Shown: in pieces, positions 13,415-15,074 of the stretch
Layout of the letters: the number at the start of each line of letters is the position of its first letter
Numbering within the stretch: the first letter of the stretch is position 1
DNA from: UBA2040 sp047637535
GTDB lineage: Bacteria > Bacteroidota > Bacteroidia > Flavobacteriales_D > Crocinitomicaceae
Reading direction: 5' to 3'
Assembly: GCA_047637535.1 (NCBI GenBank)
Contig: JBLIKY010000035.1
Span: 1-15,074 of the forward strand
Length of the DNA: 15,074 bases
The notes under the pieces: generated by a model
Seen by the model: only the letters and a program-made list of their open reading frames with translations
What the model was told of the DNA's origin: nothing
The model's database searches: none
Made by a program: the position numbers and the translations under genes

Positions 13415-15074
13415 CTGTTCATTCCTTGCATTGCGCACAATTTGTGGTACAATCCTTTGGCTTCAATTAATTCGTCATGAGTTCCACTTTCTGCAATAAC
13501 ACCTTTTGATAAAACGATGATTTTATCGGCATTTCGAATGGTGCTCAAGCGATGAGCAATAACTAGGGAGGTACGGTTGGTCATTAAATTTTCCAAGGCA
13601 TCTTGCACCAAAGCTTCAGACTCTGTGTCCAGCGCCGAAGTGGCCTCATCGAGTATAAGTATCGTTGGATTTTTAAGCACGGCTCTAGCTATGCTTAGTC
13701 TTTGTTTTTGTCCGCCAGAAAGTTTGTTTCCGCCATCCCCAATATTGGTGTCGTAGCCGTTTTCCATGGAAGAGATAAACTCATGAGCATTCGCAATTTT
13801 AGCGGCTTCAATTATCTTTTCTCTGGAAGAATCCAGCATACCAAAAGCGATATTATTGGCTACGGAATCGTTAAATAAAATTGATTCTTGCGAAACAATA
13901 CCAATATGGTCTCTCAATTCGAGTGTTTTAGCCTTCTTAATGTCGACATCATCAAACATGATTCGTCCTCCATTAACATCGTAAAAACGAGGCAATAAAT
14001 CGGCTAAAGTTGATTTTCCACTGCCTGATTCTCCAACCAAGGCAATCTTTTTGCCTTTTGGCACTTCAAAACTTACATCCTTAATCACCCAGTCGTCTTT
14101 GTATTTGAAGAATACGCTTTCAAACTTTATTCCGTGTTTAAGTTCTGTCAACGCGATAGGATCGGCGATGTCATTTATCTTCTCATCGGTATCCAAAATC
14201 TCATTGATTCTGTCTTGAGAAGCAGACGCTTTGTTGAGTACAGAAACCTGATTTGCTATACCCTGAATGGGTCTTAACAATTGAGAGAAAACAATGATAA
14301 AGGCAATGAATTCTTCCCCAGATAAACTTCCGCTAGCACCAGTGAGAATCATTTTTCCGCCAAACCAAGCAATGCATAGCATGACCCCTGCGCCTAAGGT
14401 TTCGTTAAGCGGAGATGCCAAATCTCGTTTTCTAAAGGACTTTGTAGTTAGTTTTTGATGAAGAAGGTTGATTTTTTCGAAAGAAGCCTGTACTTGTTTT
14501 ATCCCGTTAAAGGCTTTAATTATTCTTACGCCCCCTAAAGTTTCATCCAGCGATGAATTTAAGTTGCCCAATTCCTTCTTTTCTTGCTGAGCTGTTCGCT
14601 TTAAACTTTTCCCGATTTTGGATATAAAAAATGCAGAAATGGGAAGTAGGATAAATGAAAACAAGGTCAATTGAGGACTCCAGTAAATTAAAATACTAAT
14701 GTGCATGATTACCGAAATCGGTTCTCTAAAGACCAATTCCAAAATCGAAATCACACCTACCTCAATTTCATTTACATCGCTATTCATTCGCGAAATCAAA
14801 TCCCCTTTTTTCTCGTCAGAGTAAAAAGAAAGTGGAAGTCGAAGAATTTTCTCGTAAAGTTTGCTTCTTACGTCCCTTACCACAGCCATTCTTAACTCGC
14901 TTTGACACCAAACAGCAGCGTATCTAAAAAGGTTCTTCAATAAAAAGGCTGAAAAGACAGAAATACAGACAAAAAGCAAGGCTTCCTTTGGGTTGCTCTG
15001 AACCATGGTCTGCATAAAGTGCTGGTAACTTGCTTCGACGTATTTGAAAAAGCCGATTACGCCTTCAGTTCGCA
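13411..15074 (-). CDS. ABC exporter, fused membrane and ATPase domains (5' end outside window)
   Basis: MsbA-like half-transporter: a membrane domain followed by an ATPase domain, working as a dimer to move a lipid, peptide or drug-like substrate across the inner membrane. The frame stays open from the ATG at 15015 to the window edge for 19 more codons (ending FFKYVEASYQHF before M), so the real start lies outside and at least 554 residues are present. Numbered from that internal Met, the membrane domain spans to about 270. The ATPase domain has Walker A GESGSGKS (328-335), the Q-loop at Q376 (VSQES), the signature LSGGQKQR (432-439), Walker B ILILDEATSALD (D456, E457) and the switch H488 (IAHRLST). 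All catalytic motifs are intact. Bacteroidota genomes carry several such exporters, and the substrate (for example lipid A core) cannot be assigned from this sequence alone. Confidence 0.93.
   Translation of the reverse strand, partial: RTEGVIGFFKYVEASYQHFMQTMVQSNPKEALLFVCISVFSAFLLKNLFRYAAVWCQSELRMAVVRDVRSKLYEKILRLPLSFYSDEKKGDLISRMNSDVNEIEVGVISILELVFREPISVIMHISILIYWSPQLTLFSFILLPISAFFISKIGKSLKRTAQQEKKELGNLNSSLDETLGGVRIIKAFNGIKQVQASFEKINLLHQKLTTKSFRKRDLASPLNETLGAGVMLCIAWFGGKMILTGASGSLSGEEFIAFIIVFSQLLRPIQGIANQVSVLNKASASQDRINEILDTDEKINDIADPIALTELKHGIKFESVFFKYKDDWVIKDVSFEVPKGKKIALVGESGSGKSTLADLLPRFYDVNGGRIMFDDVDIKKAKTLELRDHIGIVSQESILFNDSVANNIAFGMLDSSREKIIEAAKIANAHEFISSMENGYDTNIGDGGNKLSGGQKQRLSIARAVLKNPTILILDEATSALDTESEALVQDALENLMTNRTSLVIAHRLSTIRNADKIIVLSKGVIAESGTHDELIEAKGLYHKLCAMQGMNS

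Noticed and set aside
13411..15015. ABC transporter as a complete 534-aa protein starting at ATG 15015
   Set aside because: The frame stays open to the window edge for 19 more codons, and the membrane domain is short of its usual N-terminal helix, so the gene is cut by the window.

Overview
The window looks like chromosome from a Bacteroidota (flavobacteria-like) bacterium. The evidence is two large exported proteins with type IX secretion type B C-terminal sorting domains, a Bacteroidota-style long amidophosphoribosyltransferase, AT-rich intergenic DNA, and promoter boxes of the form TTTG-N19-TAnnTTTG. It is tightly packed: no stretch over 190 bp lacks a gene, and I see no tRNA, rRNA, insertion sequence, CRISPR array or prophage gene.

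Layout. At the left edge is the last 27 codons of a possible + strand gene, which runs tail-to-tail into a minus-strand block. Read in its own direction, that block is a long PurF-family amidophosphoribosyltransferase (4405-2504), then, 9 bp later, a short two-membrane-segment sensor histidine kinase with a TTG start (2494-1598), then phosphoglycerate mutase GpmI (1601-66), whose ATG overlaps the kinase stop. A 185-bp intergenic region with operator-like dyads separates this block from a 1297-aa + strand cell-surface/secreted protein (4591-8484). That protein has a signal peptide, a DUF7948-like region, seven SBBP-type propeller blades, a PKD domain, Ig-like modules and a type B CTD.

The middle holds a complete 3-hydroxyanthranilate 3,4-dioxygenase (minus strand, 9061-8537), divergent from a short-chain dehydrogenase/reductase lacking the usual Tyr/Lys pair (9250-10023). 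Then comes a second type B secreted protein (minus strand, 12407-10020) with a choice-of-anchor-L-like domain, a Calx-beta-like region, three Ig-like modules and a PKD domain. At the right are a membrane-anchored M23 peptidase (12566-13414) and an ABC exporter subunit whose N-terminus lies beyond the window (15074-13411).

How they work together. The purF-kinase-gpmI group is probably one transcript with coupled translation of its last two genes. The dioxygenase is a kynurenine-pathway enzyme; the SDR next to it may act on a related metabolite, but this is only proximity. The two large proteins would be exported by Sec and then the type IX system, whose machinery is not encoded here. I did not find a clear new multi-gene system. 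The most unusual points are the SDR active-site substitutions, the loss of two predicted Fe-S ligands in the PurF homologue, a promoter placed so that the 1297-aa gene would be transcribed leaderless from a GTG, three non-ATG starts in genes for membrane or exported proteins, and two convergent gene pairs whose stop codons share a 4-bp palindrome.
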